A DNA stretch of 58,896 bases from Geobacteraceae bacterium (GTDB lineage: Bacteria; Desulfobacterota; Desulfuromonadia; Geobacterales; Geobacteraceae). This document shows positions 48,478 to 57,939 of this stretch, one piece after another; within the stretch, counting starts at the first letter, position 1, and every line of letters starts with the position of its first letter. Below the pieces are notes generated by a model. The model was not told the origin of the DNA and did not search any database. It was given only the letters and a program-made list of their open reading frames with translations. Made by a program: the position numbers and the translations under genes. The stretch is from positions 1 to 58,896 of the forward strand of contig JARKPN010000004.1 of the NCBI GenBank assembly GCA_029975275.1, given 5' to 3'.

Positions 48478-48507
48478 TTGACAATAAGCTCTGGTTACAG
48501 TTAAAAA
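48478..48507 (+). promoter_or_regulatory. Sigma70-type promoter for rpmH-rnpA
   Basis: A perfect TTGACA (48478-48483), 17-18 bases, then TTAAAAA (-10 region about 48501-48507), roughly 50 bases before the rpmH ATG. Confidence 0.5.
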
Positions 48508-48558
48508 TAACATTTCTCTTTACACGAAGATCAATCCGTACCAGGGGAGTCTGCGAAT

Positions 48559-48708
48559 ATGAAAAGAACCTTTCAGCCAAGCAATATTTCGAGAAAAAGA
48601 ACCCACGGCTTTCTTGTCCGCATGTCCACCAAGAACGGCAGGCTGGTAATCAAGCGGCGACGCGCCAAGGGGCGGAAGAGACTGTCTGTCTCCATCGCGA
48701 GCAAGTAA
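48559..48708 (+). CDS. rpmH: 50S ribosomal protein L34
   Basis: A 49-residue, very basic protein that starts [20 protein letters not shown], the L34 pattern, followed by an Arg/Lys-rich middle ([18 protein letters not shown]). GGGGAG lies about 10 bases before the ATG. It heads the conserved rpmH-rnpA-yidD-yidC order and is followed after 6 bases by rnpA. Confidence 0.98.
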   Translation: MKRTFQPSNISRKRTHGFLVRMSTKNGRLVIKRRRAKGRKRLSVSIASK

Positions 48709-48714
48709 GGTATT

Positions 48715-49059
48715 GTGGATAATTCCCTTCGCGGGGAAGACAAGCTCCTTAAGCGGAGGGATTATGAGCATCTTTCCGCTTCGGGAAAGAAGTTTCACAC
48801 GCCCCATTTCATCGTGGTCTGGTCCGAGGACGGCGTAGGCCGCGCCAGGATCGGGATAACCGTGAGCCGCAGGGTTGGAAACGCAGTGACGCGGAACCGG
48901 GTCAAGAGGCTCGTCCGCGAGTACTTCAGGCTCCACAAGCACTGCTTTATCGCTGCCGATTTCAACATCATCGCGAAAAGGGGCGCCGAGAATCTGACTT
49001 TTCATGAACTTTGCACCGAGTTGGAAAAGGCTGTCCAGCGCATCCGGAATCTGAAATGA
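48715..49059 (+). CDS. rnpA: Ribonuclease P protein component
   Basis: Protein subunit of RNase P for tRNA 5' maturation, 114 residues. The RNR signature region [20 protein letters not shown] and the following RLVREYFR are clear. The GTG at 48715 is taken as start; it has only a weak ribosome site and may depend on coupling with rpmH. Its stop overlaps the yidD start by 4 bases. Confidence 0.95.
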   Translation: MDNSLRGEDKLLKRRDYEHLSASGKKFHTPHFIVVWSEDGVGRARIGITVSRRVGNAVTRNRVKRLVREYFRLHKHCFIAADFNIIAKRGAENLTFHELCTELEKAVQRIRNLK

Positions 49060-49268
49060 TCAAACGGTTGCTGATCAAGACAATCGGTCTGTATCAGAAG
49101 TTTGTTTCCCCCTTTCTGGTGAACGCCTGTCGTTTTTATCCCACCTGTTCCCACTATTCCATACAATCGCTGGAAAAGCACGGCCTTTTCAAGGGTATCG
49201 TCCTCACGTGCGCAAGGCTCCTCAAGTGTCATCCCTTTCATCCGGGTGGCTACGATCCCGTACCCTAG
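49056..49268 (+). CDS. yidD: Membrane protein insertion efficiency factor YidD
   Basis: A 70-residue YidD/Hcp? no-hemolysin-type small protein: the family pattern [33 protein letters not shown] and the end [13 protein letters not shown] are all present with the conserved cysteines. It aids membrane protein insertion with YidC. ATG at 49056 overlaps the rnpA stop (ATGA). Confidence 0.97.
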   Translation: MIKRLLIKTIGLYQKFVSPFLVNACRFYPTCSHYSIQSLEKHGLFKGIVLTCARLLKCHPFHPGGYDPVP

Positions 49269-49283
49269 CCCGTAGGAGTTTTC

Positions 49284-50861
49284 ATGGAAAAACGAGCGTT
49301 AATCGCGGTAGTGCTCTCACTGGGATTTTTTTATCTCTATTCCATGCTGTTTCCGGCACCGGAGAAGAAGGCCGTCCAAAAACCGGTTCAGCAGTCGGTC
49401 TCTGCCGCTTCACAGACAGTCAGCCCTCCCCCGCTCCGGCAGCCCGTGACCCCGGTTTCCATCCAGTCCAAAGACATTGTCGTGGAGACGGACCTGTACA
49501 CGGCGGTCTTCACCAGCCAGGGCGCGGCCCTCAAAAGCCTGGTACTGAAACAGTACCGGGAGACATCCGGTCATGACGGAAAACCGGTCCAGCTGGTTTC
49601 GGAGACAAACGCCCAAGGGTTCGGGCTCAAGACCGAGTCGTCCGCCCTTGGTCTCTCTGCTGCGGCCGTCTACGCCGAGAGCGCCGATTCTCTCAGCGTC
49701 TCGGGCACGGACAGAAAAACCCTGGAGTTTCACTGGACTTCTCCCCAGGGCGTTACAGTCACCAAGAACTATACGTTTACGGGTAACGGCTATGCCATTC
49801 TGCTGGACACTAGGGTAACAAACAGCAGTGCGGCCAAGATTTCCGGCGCGCTGAATCTGGTCCTGCCGTATCCGTCTCAACCCAGGAGCAAGGAGAGCCG
49901 TTTCGAGGTCAACGGCGCAGTGACCCTGGACAATGGAAAATTTTTAACGGTTCCGGTCAAGGATATAGCTGAAAAACCGAAGAATTTCGATGCAGGCGTA
50001 GCCTGGACCGGTTATGCCGACAAGTATTTTCTGTCAGCGGTGCTCGCCCAGGACAACAGCATCGGTACGGTGCACATAGGCAAGGGAGCCGGAAGCTACA
50101 TAGATACCACCATAGCTTCCCCCCCCTTCGAGCTTCTCCCGGGTCAGACCAGCTCGATCGGTTACCGTCTCTTCTTCGGACCGAAAGACGTGGACATTCT
50201 GAAGGCACAGGGGCAGGGGCTCGAGAGCTCGCTGGACCTGGGCTGGTTTGAGGCCATCGCCAAGCCGCTCCTCTATACCCTGAAATTCTTTTATAAATAC
50301 ACGCACAATTACGGCATCGCCATCATAATCATAACCGTGATTATCAAGCTGCTGTTCTTCCCGCTCACCCACAAGAGCTACAAGTCCATGAAGGACATGC
50401 AGAAGCTTCAGCCGAAGATGAACGAGCTGAAGGAAAAGTACAAGGACGACCGCGAGTCCATGAACCGGGCGGTGATGGAGCTCTACCGCACCAACAAGGT
50501 CAACCCCCTTGGGGGATGCCTGCCGATGCTGGTCCAGATTCCGGTCTTTTTCGCCCTGTACAAGGCCCTGATGTACTCCATCGAGCTCCGCCACGCCCCG
50601 TTCATGCTCTGGATAACCGACCTGTCCGCCAAGGACCCTTACTACGTCACCCCGATCGTCATGGGCGCGACCATGTTCATCCAGCAGAAGATGACCCCGT
50701 CCTCCATGGATCCTATCCAGGCCAAGATGATGCTGGCGCTTCCCATCGTCTTCACCTTCATGTTCCTGAACTTTCCGTCGGGCCTGGTCATCTACTGGTT
50801 GGTCAACAACATCCTCACCATAGGGCAGCAGGTCTACATCAACCGGACGGTTAAGGATTGA
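49284..50861 (+). CDS. yidC: Membrane protein insertase YidC
   Basis: Inner-membrane insertase, 525 residues. It has an N-terminal TM helix (about residues 5-22), a large periplasmic domain (about 50-330, the Gram-negative type) and the conserved C-terminal five-helix core with MKDMQKLQPKMNELKEKYKD, NPLGGCLPMLVQIPVFFALY and NFPSGLVIYWLVNNILTIGQ. The gene for Jag/KhpB, often found between yidC and mnmE, is absent; mnmE follows after 14 bases. Confidence 0.97.
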   Translation: MEKRALIAVVLSLGFFYLYSMLFPAPEKKAVQKPVQQSVSAASQTVSPPPLRQPVTPVSIQSKDIVVETDLYTAVFTSQGAALKSLVLKQYRETSGHDGKPVQLVSETNAQGFGLKTESSALGLSAAAVYAESADSLSVSGTDRKTLEFHWTSPQGVTVTKNYTFTGNGYAILLDTRVTNSSAAKISGALNLVLPYPSQPRSKESRFEVNGAVTLDNGKFLTVPVKDIAEKPKNFDAGVAWTGYADKYFLSAVLAQDNSIGTVHIGKGAGSYIDTTIASPPFELLPGQTSSIGYRLFFGPKDVDILKAQGQGLESSLDLGWFEAIAKPLLYTLKFFYKYTHNYGIAIIIITVIIKLLFFPLTHKSYKSMKDMQKLQPKMNELKEKYKDDRESMNRAVMELYRTNKVNPLGGCLPMLVQIPVFFALYKALMYSIELRHAPFMLWITDLSAKDPYYVTPIVMGATMFIQQKMTPSSMDPIQAKMMLALPIVFTFMFLNFPSGLVIYWLVNNILTIGQQVYINRTVKD

Positions 50862-50875
50862 GGGATCAGACAGGG

Positions 50876-52246
50876 ATGTACCGGAAAGACACGATAGCCG
50901 CCATCAGCACTCCGGTAGGCGAGGGGGGAATAGGTATCGTTCGGGTGAGCGGGGCCGAAGCGGAACTGGTGGCGGCCAGGATATTCAGCAAGAAAGGGAG
51001 CGGTGGCCTTGAGAGCCACCGCTTTTATTATGGGGAGATCCGGGATCCGGACAACGGCGAGGTTGTCGACGAGGCGATGGCGGTTCTCATGCGCGCGCCC
51101 CGCTCCTATACCCGCGAAGACGTGCTGGAGATCCAGTGTCACGGTGGATACCTGCTGGTACGGAAGGTGCTGGAGCTGGTCCTCCGGCACGGCGCCCGAC
51201 CGGCCGAGCCGGGGGAGTTCACCAGGAGGGCCTTTCTCAACGGCCGGATAGACCTCCTCCAGGCCGAGGCGGTCATGGAGGTGATTCGGGGCAAGACCGA
51301 GGCCGCCCTGGCCCTGGCCCAGCACCAGCGCGAAGGGCTCCTGTCGCGGAGGATCGATCGGGTCAAGCAGGGGATCGTCACCTCCCTGGCCTTCATCGAG
51401 GCGTACCTGGATTTTCCCGAAGACGACATCGTGCTCCCCGACTGCCGGGAGATCGAGTCAGCAGTCCGCGAGTCGCTGGTCCGCATCGACGAGCTGCTGG
51501 ACGGATTCGGCCAGGGAAAGGTCATCCGCGAGGGGGTGTCGGTCCTCATAGCCGGCAAGCCGAACGTGGGCAAGTCCAGCCTGCTGAATACCCTGCTGCG
51601 GGAAAAGCGCGCCATCGTCACCTCGGTTCCCGGCACCACCCGGGACATCATCGAGGAGGTCGTGAACATCAAGGGGCTGCCGGTCACGCTCCTCGATACG
51701 GCCGGGATCCGCGACACCGAGGACGAGATAGAGCAGGAGGGGATGCGGTTGACCCTGGAGAAAATCCCGCTGGCGGACCTGATACTCTTTGTCGTGGACG
51801 CCTCCAGGCCTTTTGATAATGAAGATATGTTAATAATGCATGCGGTTGCAGGTCGTACCTTCATCTTGGTGTGTAACAAGTCCGACCTGCCGTCGGTCGC
51901 CGACCTGCCGGAAGGGCTGAAAGCCGCCAACACGGTCACGATCTCGGCCAGAAGCGGAGCCGGGATCGACGATCTCCGCGAGGCCATTTTTTCGCTCTTC
52001 ATCCGCGGCGCCGCACTGGACGGCAGGGAATTCACCGCTCTGTCGCAGGTCCGGCACCGGGATGCCCTCGAACGGGCGAAGCGTCATCTCCAGTCGTTTC
52101 TCCGTGCCTTCCAGGCCGGGACGGCCCTGGAGTTCGTTGCCCTCGACCTGCGCGATGCCCTGGGCGCGCTCGGCGAAGTGACCGGAGAGACTACACCGGA
52201 CGACATTCTGGACCAGATTTTTTCCAGATTCTGCATCGGTAAGTAG
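50876..52246 (+). CDS. mnmE: tRNA modification GTPase MnmE
   Basis: With MnmG it makes the cmnm5/nm5 modification of wobble U34 in some tRNAs. The 456-residue protein has the N-terminal folate-binding domain (DTIAAISTPVGEGGIGIVRV), a helical domain, a G domain inserted within it (GKPNVGKSSLLN, TTRDIIEE, DTAGIRDTED, NKSDLP) and the conserved C-terminal CIGK. The ATG at 50876 is chosen; a TTG at 50858 overlapping the yidC stop is the alternative. Confidence 0.97.
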   Translation: MYRKDTIAAISTPVGEGGIGIVRVSGAEAELVAARIFSKKGSGGLESHRFYYGEIRDPDNGEVVDEAMAVLMRAPRSYTREDVLEIQCHGGYLLVRKVLELVLRHGARPAEPGEFTRRAFLNGRIDLLQAEAVMEVIRGKTEAALALAQHQREGLLSRRIDRVKQGIVTSLAFIEAYLDFPEDDIVLPDCREIESAVRESLVRIDELLDGFGQGKVIREGVSVLIAGKPNVGKSSLLNTLLREKRAIVTSVPGTTRDIIEEVVNIKGLPVTLLDTAGIRDTEDEIEQEGMRLTLEKIPLADLILFVVDASRPFDNEDMLIMHAVAGRTFILVCNKSDLPSVADLPEGLKAANTVTISARSGAGIDDLREAIFSLFIRGAALDGREFTALSQVRHRDALERAKRHLQSFLRAFQAGTALEFVALDLRDALGALGEVTGETTPDDILDQIFSRFCIGK

Positions 52247-52251
52247 CAAAC

Positions 52252-52265
52252 GTTCCACGTGGAAC
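52252..52265. promoter_or_regulatory. parS: parS-like ParB-binding palindrome
   Basis: GTTCCACGTGGAAC is a perfect 14-base palindrome, 5 bases after the mnmE stop. It matches the parS variant reported for Myxococcus and differs from the Bacillus consensus TGTTTCACGTGAAACA by one symmetric change. The origin-proximal position is right for chromosome partitioning. I saw only this copy in the window. Confidence 0.75.
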
Positions 52266-52391
52266 ATGGCTCATAAAGGCCCTGTTTAAGGCCTTTCGCA
52301 GAATGAATGCAAACTGATCATGCTGCGTGGGAAAAGAGGGGAAGGTTGTATTTAAGAGACGCACAGCCGAGTTCGTTTTCGAGGTAATGCG

Positions 52392-54266
52392 GTGGTTGTC
52401 TATCAAAAACACTACGACATCATAGTGGTCGGGGCCGGGCACGCCGGGTGCGAGGCGGCCCTGGCCGGCGCGCGCATGGGATGCAGCACGCTGCTGCTGT
52501 CCATCAACCTGGACGCCGTAGCGCTCATGTCCTGCAACCCTGCCATCGGCGGACTGGCAAAGGGGCACCTGGTCAAGGAGATCGACGCCCTGGGGGGCGA
52601 GATGGCGAAGAACATCGACGCCACCGGTATCCAGTTCCGTATCCTGAACACCAGAAAGGGGCCGGCGGTCAGGGCCTCCCGCGCCCAGGCCGACAAACAG
52701 CTCTACCGGCTGCGCATGAAGCGGGTCCTGGAAAACCAGGAAAACCTCTCCATGAAGCAGGGGGAGGTGACCGGCCTGTACGTGGAGAACGGAACTGTAC
52801 TCGGAGTGGACACCAGGGTCGGGGTCCGTTTCATGGGAGAGACCGTCATCCTCACCACCGGCACCTTTCTCAGGGGCCTCATCCATGTGGGCCTGACCAG
52901 ATACGCGGGAGGCCGTGCCGGCGATCTGCCGGCTGAGGGACTTTCTGATTCGCTCCGTGAATTCGGGTTCGAGATCGGACGGCTCAAGACCGGTACCCCT
53001 GCCAGACTGGACGGCCGCACCATCGACTTCAGCCGTCTTGAGGTCCAGCACGGCGACGACCCGCCGGTCCCGTTTTCCTTTTCGACGGAGCGGATCGACC
53101 GGCCCCAGCTGCCGTGCCACATTGCCTACACCAACCAGCGCACCCACGATATCATCCGGGCTAATCTGGACCGCTCCCCGCTCTACGGCGGGGTCATTGA
53201 GGGAGTCGGGCCGCGCTACTGCCCCTCCATTGAGGACAAGGTGGTCCGCTTCCCGGAAAAGGAGCGGCACCAGACCTTTCTGGAGCCGGAGGGGGCCGAC
53301 ACGGTGGAGATCTATCCGAGCGGCCTTTCCACCTCGCTTCCCATCGACGTACAGTTTTCCCTGTACCGCTCTATCGAGGGTCTGGAACAGGTCGAGATCG
53401 TACGCCCGGCCTATGCCATCGAGTATGACTACGTGGATCCGATCCAGATCCATGCCTCCCTGGAGACCAAGCCGGTCAGGAACCTGTACCACGCGGGTCA
53501 GATCAACGGCACCTCCGGCTACGAGGAGGCGGCCGCCCAGGGGCTGATGGCAGGGATCAATGCGGCTCTCAGGGTCAAGGGGAGAGATCCGCTGGTGCTG
53601 GGAAGAGGAGAAGCGTACATCGGAGTGCTGATCGACGATCTCGTCACCCTTGGTACCAGGGAGCCCTACCGAATGTTCACTTCCCGGGCCGAGTACCGCC
53701 TGCTGCTGCGGGAGGACAACTCGGATCTCAGGCTCAGGGAAAAGGGGTCCGCGGTGGGGCTTGTCCCCGAGGAGGATTATCAAAGGTTTCAGGAAAAGAG
53801 AAAGATGATCGGCGAGGAGCTGGAGCGGTTGAAAACGACGCGGCTCGCGCCGACGGATGCGGACCCTGCCTTTCTGGAGGAACACGGACTTGGGGAACTG
53901 CAGAACGCCTTAAGCTACGAGCAGTTGCTCCGCAGACCTGAATTTTCCTACAGGGATCTGGAAAGGATCGACATCGGCTGCCGCGGTCTCCCGGAAGCGG
54001 TCCGGGAGCAGGTGGAGATCCAGATCAAGTACCAGGGATACATCGACCGTCAGCTGCAGCAGATTGACCGCTCCGCCAAGTTGGAATCCAGCAGGATTCC
54101 TGAAGGTTTCGATTACGGCACCCTCAAGGGGCTTTCCAGCGAGGTCCGGGAAAAGCTGATCCGGTTCCGGCCCGATACCCTGGGCCAGGCGTCCCGCATC
54201 CAGGGGATCACGCCGGCCGCCATCTCCATACTCTCGGTAGCCATCAAGGCGGGACGGGGAAAATGA
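52392..54266 (+). CDS. mnmG: tRNA modification enzyme MnmG (GidA)
   Basis: FAD-dependent partner of MnmE, 624 residues. N-terminal FAD-binding IIVVGAGHAGCEAALAGARM, the GidA signatures NPAIGGLAKGHLVKEIDALG and GQINGTSGYEEAAAQGLMAG, and the C-terminal helical domain with GITPAAISILSVAIKAGRGK at the end. The start is GTG at 52392; the ribosome site is GAGGTAATGCG. Its stop overlaps rsmG by 4 bases. Confidence 0.97.
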   Translation: MVVYQKHYDIIVVGAGHAGCEAALAGARMGCSTLLLSINLDAVALMSCNPAIGGLAKGHLVKEIDALGGEMAKNIDATGIQFRILNTRKGPAVRASRAQADKQLYRLRMKRVLENQENLSMKQGEVTGLYVENGTVLGVDTRVGVRFMGETVILTTGTFLRGLIHVGLTRYAGGRAGDLPAEGLSDSLREFGFEIGRLKTGTPARLDGRTIDFSRLEVQHGDDPPVPFSFSTERIDRPQLPCHIAYTNQRTHDIIRANLDRSPLYGGVIEGVGPRYCPSIEDKVVRFPEKERHQTFLEPEGADTVEIYPSGLSTSLPIDVQFSLYRSIEGLEQVEIVRPAYAIEYDYVDPIQIHASLETKPVRNLYHAGQINGTSGYEEAAAQGLMAGINAALRVKGRDPLVLGRGEAYIGVLIDDLVTLGTREPYRMFTSRAEYRLLLREDNSDLRLREKGSAVGLVPEEDYQRFQEKRKMIGEELERLKTTRLAPTDADPAFLEEHGLGELQNALSYEQLLRRPEFSYRDLERIDIGCRGLPEAVREQVEIQIKYQGYIDRQLQQIDRSAKLESSRIPEGFDYGTLKGLSSEVREKLIRFRPDTLGQASRIQGITPAAISILSVAIKAGRGK

Positions 54267-54934
54267 ACCGGGGGTCGTCGGAACTCCTCGAAAGGTGTGC
54301 GGCCGAGCTGGGGATAGAGATCGGTCCCAACGAGCTCGGCCGGTTCGGCAGCTTCGCCGGCGAGCTGAAAAAGTGGAACCGCAAGGTAAACCTCACCGCC
54401 ATCAGGGATGACCGGGACATCGTGATCAAGCACTTTGCCGACTCCCTGACCCTGCTCCGCACGGTCACACAGACCGGATCGCTGCTGGACCTGGGCTCCG
54501 GCGGCGGCTTCCCCGCCATACCCCTCAAGATCATGCTTCCAAAACTGTCGGTCGTCTCGGTGGAGGCGGTGGAGAAAAAGATCCTGTTCCAGCGCCACGT
54601 GGCCAGGCTTCTTCATCTGCACGACTTTGCCGCGCTCCATGTGCGGGGCGAGGAGCTGGCGAAAAATTACGCCTCCCATTTCGACTGTGTCGTGTCCAGG
54701 GCATTTTCCGATCTGCCCTACTTCGTCACCCTTGCGCTCCCCCTCCTCAAGGATTCCGGTCGCATCATCGCCATGAAGGGGAAGGAGGGGAGGGAAGAGG
54801 CTGAGACGGCCGGAAAACAACTGGCCGACCTGGGCGCCGGGGTCATCGATTGCATCCGTCTCAAGCTTCCGGTCAGCGGTGATGTCAGGTATCTGGTGGT
54901 CATGGGAAAAGTCGGCGCAAAAAACATTCGGTAA
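54263..54934 (+). CDS. rsmG: 16S rRNA (guanine-N7)-methyltransferase RsmG
   Basis: It methylates G527 of 16S rRNA. This 223-residue protein (GidB) has KKWNRKVNLTAIRD, the SAM-binding LLDLGSGGGFPAIPLKIMLP and SRAFSDLPYFVTLALPLL. It overlaps mnmG by 4 bases and ends the plus-strand operon. In many relatives parA and parB follow; here the strand switches to T6SS genes. Confidence 0.96.
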   Translation: MNRGSSELLERCAAELGIEIGPNELGRFGSFAGELKKWNRKVNLTAIRDDRDIVIKHFADSLTLLRTVTQTGSLLDLGSGGGFPAIPLKIMLPKLSVVSVEAVEKKILFQRHVARLLHLHDFAALHVRGEELAKNYASHFDCVVSRAFSDLPYFVTLALPLLKDSGRIIAMKGKEGREEAETAGKQLADLGAGVIDCIRLKLPVSGDVRYLVVMGKVGAKNIR

Positions 54935-55026
54935 AGTGAATTTCGTAATAAACAGGCGTAAAATTCCTTTACGCCGACTTGTGGCATGAGAGAAGGTCTA
55001 AACATGGGGTCGTTGCAGAAAACCCA

Positions 55027-55195
55027 TTAGAAGCGAAATTTAGAAGCCTGTTTTTTGGGCAGTTTCAAAATTAGCCGTACCTGGCCGTTCACCAGCAACA
55101 CTCGCCAACCGTCCGGCAGACGAGCACTCCTCTCCTCGGTCGAACGCTTTGGCTGGGCGCGGTTGAGAGTTCTTTCTGGTCCCAAGCGCAACGGA
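55027..55195 (-). pseudogene. Possible transposase C-terminal remnant
   Basis: A short open frame whose last 50 or so residues look protein-like (RSARLPDGWRVLLVNGQVRL, then LKLPKKQ) but has no start of its own; upstream it runs in another frame through tssG. Basic, short and directly against the end of the T6SS genes, it could be the tail of a transposase left by an insertion. I cannot name the family. The adjoining 54935-55026 holds only an inverted CGTAAA/TTTACG pair. Confidence 0.3.
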
Positions 55196-56191
55196 TTACT
55201 TTCTTGATAACGGGTAAACCGCTGACACTTCTCCCAGCCTGTCACCCGAGAAGCACCACATGTTCCATCCCAGCCGCGGACCGTGCGAGTCGCCGAGACG
55301 TATCGGTTCGGCCTCGCCGGCTGCCAGGACCAGCTCAAGATCGAATTCCAGTGGAGTCGTGACGTACATCCTCACAAGGGCGGCCAGTTGTTCGCGGCGG
55401 GAGGCGCCCGGCAGAAAAGAGTCAAACTCGCTTTTCGTCAGTGTTCCAATCCGAATGCGGAATTTTCCCGACCGGTCCACCACCTCTTTCCCCAGGAATG
55501 TGTCCACCCCAAGACGGCAATTGGCCATCCCTATACGCATGCGCTGGTCAGGAGGAATCGGGACATTCCGCCGTATGCACTGGATAACGGAAATCCGGTC
55601 CATCCCCATGGCGTCACGCAAGAGAATTTCCAAGCCAGCAGCGGAACGCGGAAACATGGTCAGGAGCCCGATATAACGCGCAAGCGACCAGGCATCCGGC
55701 AGCCATTCCACGGGTCCCTGTTCACCCAATCCCGCAAGGCAGAGGAGCTTTTCCCTCTCCCCCCGGTCCTGCTCCTCCTCCACCCTTATGAACATGCGGT
55801 ACTTGCACCAGCAATGAAAATAGAGGGAATAAAGCCTTTGATGTATTATGTCCAGAAAGGCGCGACAGGCAGCACTGTCTTCCGGATCCTCCTCCATGAG
55901 ATCCTCCGTATAGAAGGTGGGGAGGGGGGACGTCGATCCGTACAGTCCCATGAAGGTGGCCGTCACCAGGAAACCGGCTCCGTCAACGCCTTCAGGTTCG
56001 ATTTGAGCCACATCCGAGGCCGGAAAGACCAGAGAGAGTTCGGGCCGGACGCGTACACGGCCCTGATCCAGTGCTCCTGGGCCGAGGAGGGCGTGCATAA
56101 GGCGCATGACCTGCACGAAGGAAAACCGGTGACCGTTATGGAGCAGGTCGTTGATCAGAGCAGGGGCTGATGTCCGAGTCGTGGCGGCCAT
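55196..56191 (-). CDS. tssG: Type VI secretion baseplate protein TssG
   Basis: Component of the T6SS baseplate wedge with TssF, TssE and TssK. The 331-residue protein has the TssG/VasB start (LLHNGHRFSFVQVMRLMHAL), the early ATFMGLYGSTSPLPTFYTED, which is the best-conserved family motif, and GMANCRLGVDTFLGKEVVD late. AGGAGAG lies 10 bases before the ATG at 56191. It overlaps tssF by 37 bases. It is the last gene of the cluster; clpV/tssH, often next, is absent. Confidence 0.92.
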   Translation of the reverse strand: MAATTRTSAPALINDLLHNGHRFSFVQVMRLMHALLGPGALDQGRVRVRPELSLVFPASDVAQIEPEGVDGAGFLVTATFMGLYGSTSPLPTFYTEDLMEEDPEDSAACRAFLDIIHQRLYSLYFHCWCKYRMFIRVEEEQDRGEREKLLCLAGLGEQGPVEWLPDAWSLARYIGLLTMFPRSAAGLEILLRDAMGMDRISVIQCIRRNVPIPPDQRMRIGMANCRLGVDTFLGKEVVDRSGKFRIRIGTLTKSEFDSFLPGASRREQLAALVRMYVTTPLEFDLELVLAAGEAEPIRLGDSHGPRLGWNMWCFSGDRLGEVSAVYPLSRK

Positions 56192-57888
56192 TGGAAGCTC
56201 TCTCCTTTCAGATCCTCATATATTGTGATCCGGGTGAAGGTGTTGATGGATGCGCATATCCCCAGGAACCGGTCCAGCACGCATCCGAACAGGAACAGGT
56301 CTCCCGGCCCGGCGAAATGGTCCTGACGCAGTCTGAGCCTGACTTCACGGCCACGCATCATGACCCCGCCGACGAGGCGGTCGCACGGCTGTTCCTGTAC
56401 CTCTTCTATTCCGGCGATCCTTTTCCTGTTGGCGGCGACCACGGGGGTTTGCCGGTTCTCGGGAAACAGGTACAGCTCAAGGGCCGACCGGAGGTTTGCC
56501 GCATTTGCCAGGGTTAGGTAGTTGATTGCCAGGTGGGATGTGAGCCGCCAGGGGAGACCGGGCTCCAGGGGGGGCAGAACCGCCGGCGTTACATTGGTGA
56601 TGTTCCGAAACGATACGTTGGCCGGCGTGTCATCGGTTTGTACGCACACATCTCCAATCCGGAGCCTTTCCGGCAGGGTACCGTTGGTGCAGGTCAGACC
56701 GATGGTCAGGGTTTCGTTTGCCGGTGGAATGCATCCTTGCGGGTATGACACGGTGAGATAGACGTCGTAGCCGGCGCGGACCGGCGACCTTTGCAGGCTT
56801 GTGTGGAAGGCCGGTGCGTTCCCGCCAGCGGAGTGGAACAGCTCGAACGGGGCGTACTCGCGCCGCCGCGCGGTTCCTCGCATGAAGCCGGTTAAGCAGT
56901 CCACGGAGAAAACCTGGAAGTGGGAGGGGTCGTCGCCGCATGGACGGACCAAATAGCGGTCCTTGCGGTTGTCCATGGAAACGGGATCCGCGTCATGGGC
57001 GAAGATGTTAACGGCCGGAACCGCGAACAGGGCGAAGTTGTCCCGGGTGACCCTGGGCGCTTCGGGCAGGACATCGCCGAATTCTATGCCGATGGAGAAC
57101 TGTCTCCCCTCACCCCTGTCCAGCCAGCGTTCCCATCCGGAAATGTCGAAACACATGAATTTTCCCGGAAAGGTGAAATACTCCTGCAGGAGCCTGAAGC
57201 CGGGAAAGGCGTGTGGCGGGTATGGAATCATCGCTTCCTCGTCCGAAAAGCCCGCAGGTTGAAGACAAGCCGCAGGGAGGGTAACGGGTCTGCCGCCGTC
57301 GGCGGGCGACAGGACGATCTGCTTTACGCAGCGGCTGAAAAGCTTATAAAGGTCAGAGGCGGGAACGTGATCGCCTGCAAGGTAGATACGCAGTTTTCCC
57401 GGCCGCCACTGGGAGAGGGGAATCCCCTGCAGCGCCATGGACAAGATTATTGCCGCCGACCGGCCTGGAGGGCAGACAAAGGAGGCGTTCTCCAGCTCCA
57501 GTGGATGGACCTCCACGGCACAGGTGGTGGAAAACCCGCAACGGGTTCCGTCAACGGGCACGGACAGCAGCCTTGTCCCCCGGGGAACGGTCACGGTCTG
57601 TCTGAGAGAAGGGGCAGGAGTGAAGACAACCATGGTGGCGGCGGGAATCGGCCGCAGGTAGTGCGGCATGACGAGATGCATAAGATCGTGGATGATCTCG
57701 GGAAAATCATCGTCCAGCTTCTGCCGCAGCAAGGCGGTCTGGAAGGCCACCCCTTCCAGCAGCCGTTCCACATCCGGGTCGGCGGACGGGCCGCCGAGGA
57801 ACGGCGCGAGCGCCGGATAGGCTTCGCCGAACTCGGCTCCCAGCGCCTTGAGCCTGCTCAACTCTTCACGGAAATATCGTTTGAACAT
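56155..57888 (-). CDS. tssF: Type VI secretion baseplate protein TssF
   Basis: T6SS baseplate protein, 577 residues (normal for TssF/VasA). The start MFKRYFREELSRLKALGAEF and the following YPALAPFLGGPSADPDVERL, then HDLMHLVMPHYLRPIPA, are characteristic. The ATG at 57888 has GGGAGAAAA upstream; the frame is open 11 codons further. It is followed by tssG with overlap and preceded by a DUF2169 gene. Confidence 0.93.
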   Translation of the reverse strand: MFKRYFREELSRLKALGAEFGEAYPALAPFLGGPSADPDVERLLEGVAFQTALLRQKLDDDFPEIIHDLMHLVMPHYLRPIPAATMVVFTPAPSLRQTVTVPRGTRLLSVPVDGTRCGFSTTCAVEVHPLELENASFVCPPGRSAAIILSMALQGIPLSQWRPGKLRIYLAGDHVPASDLYKLFSRCVKQIVLSPADGGRPVTLPAACLQPAGFSDEEAMIPYPPHAFPGFRLLQEYFTFPGKFMCFDISGWERWLDRGEGRQFSIGIEFGDVLPEAPRVTRDNFALFAVPAVNIFAHDADPVSMDNRKDRYLVRPCGDDPSHFQVFSVDCLTGFMRGTARRREYAPFELFHSAGGNAPAFHTSLQRSPVRAGYDVYLTVSYPQGCIPPANETLTIGLTCTNGTLPERLRIGDVCVQTDDTPANVSFRNITNVTPAVLPPLEPGLPWRLTSHLAINYLTLANAANLRSALELYLFPENRQTPVVAANRKRIAGIEEVQEQPCDRLVGGVMMRGREVRLRLRQDHFAGPGDLFLFGCVLDRFLGICASINTFTRITIYEDLKGESFQWPPRLGHQPLL

Positions 57889-57939
57889 GAATTTTCTCCC
57901 GCCACGACTCGCGCATGACAAGTCATATTGTTAATAAAC

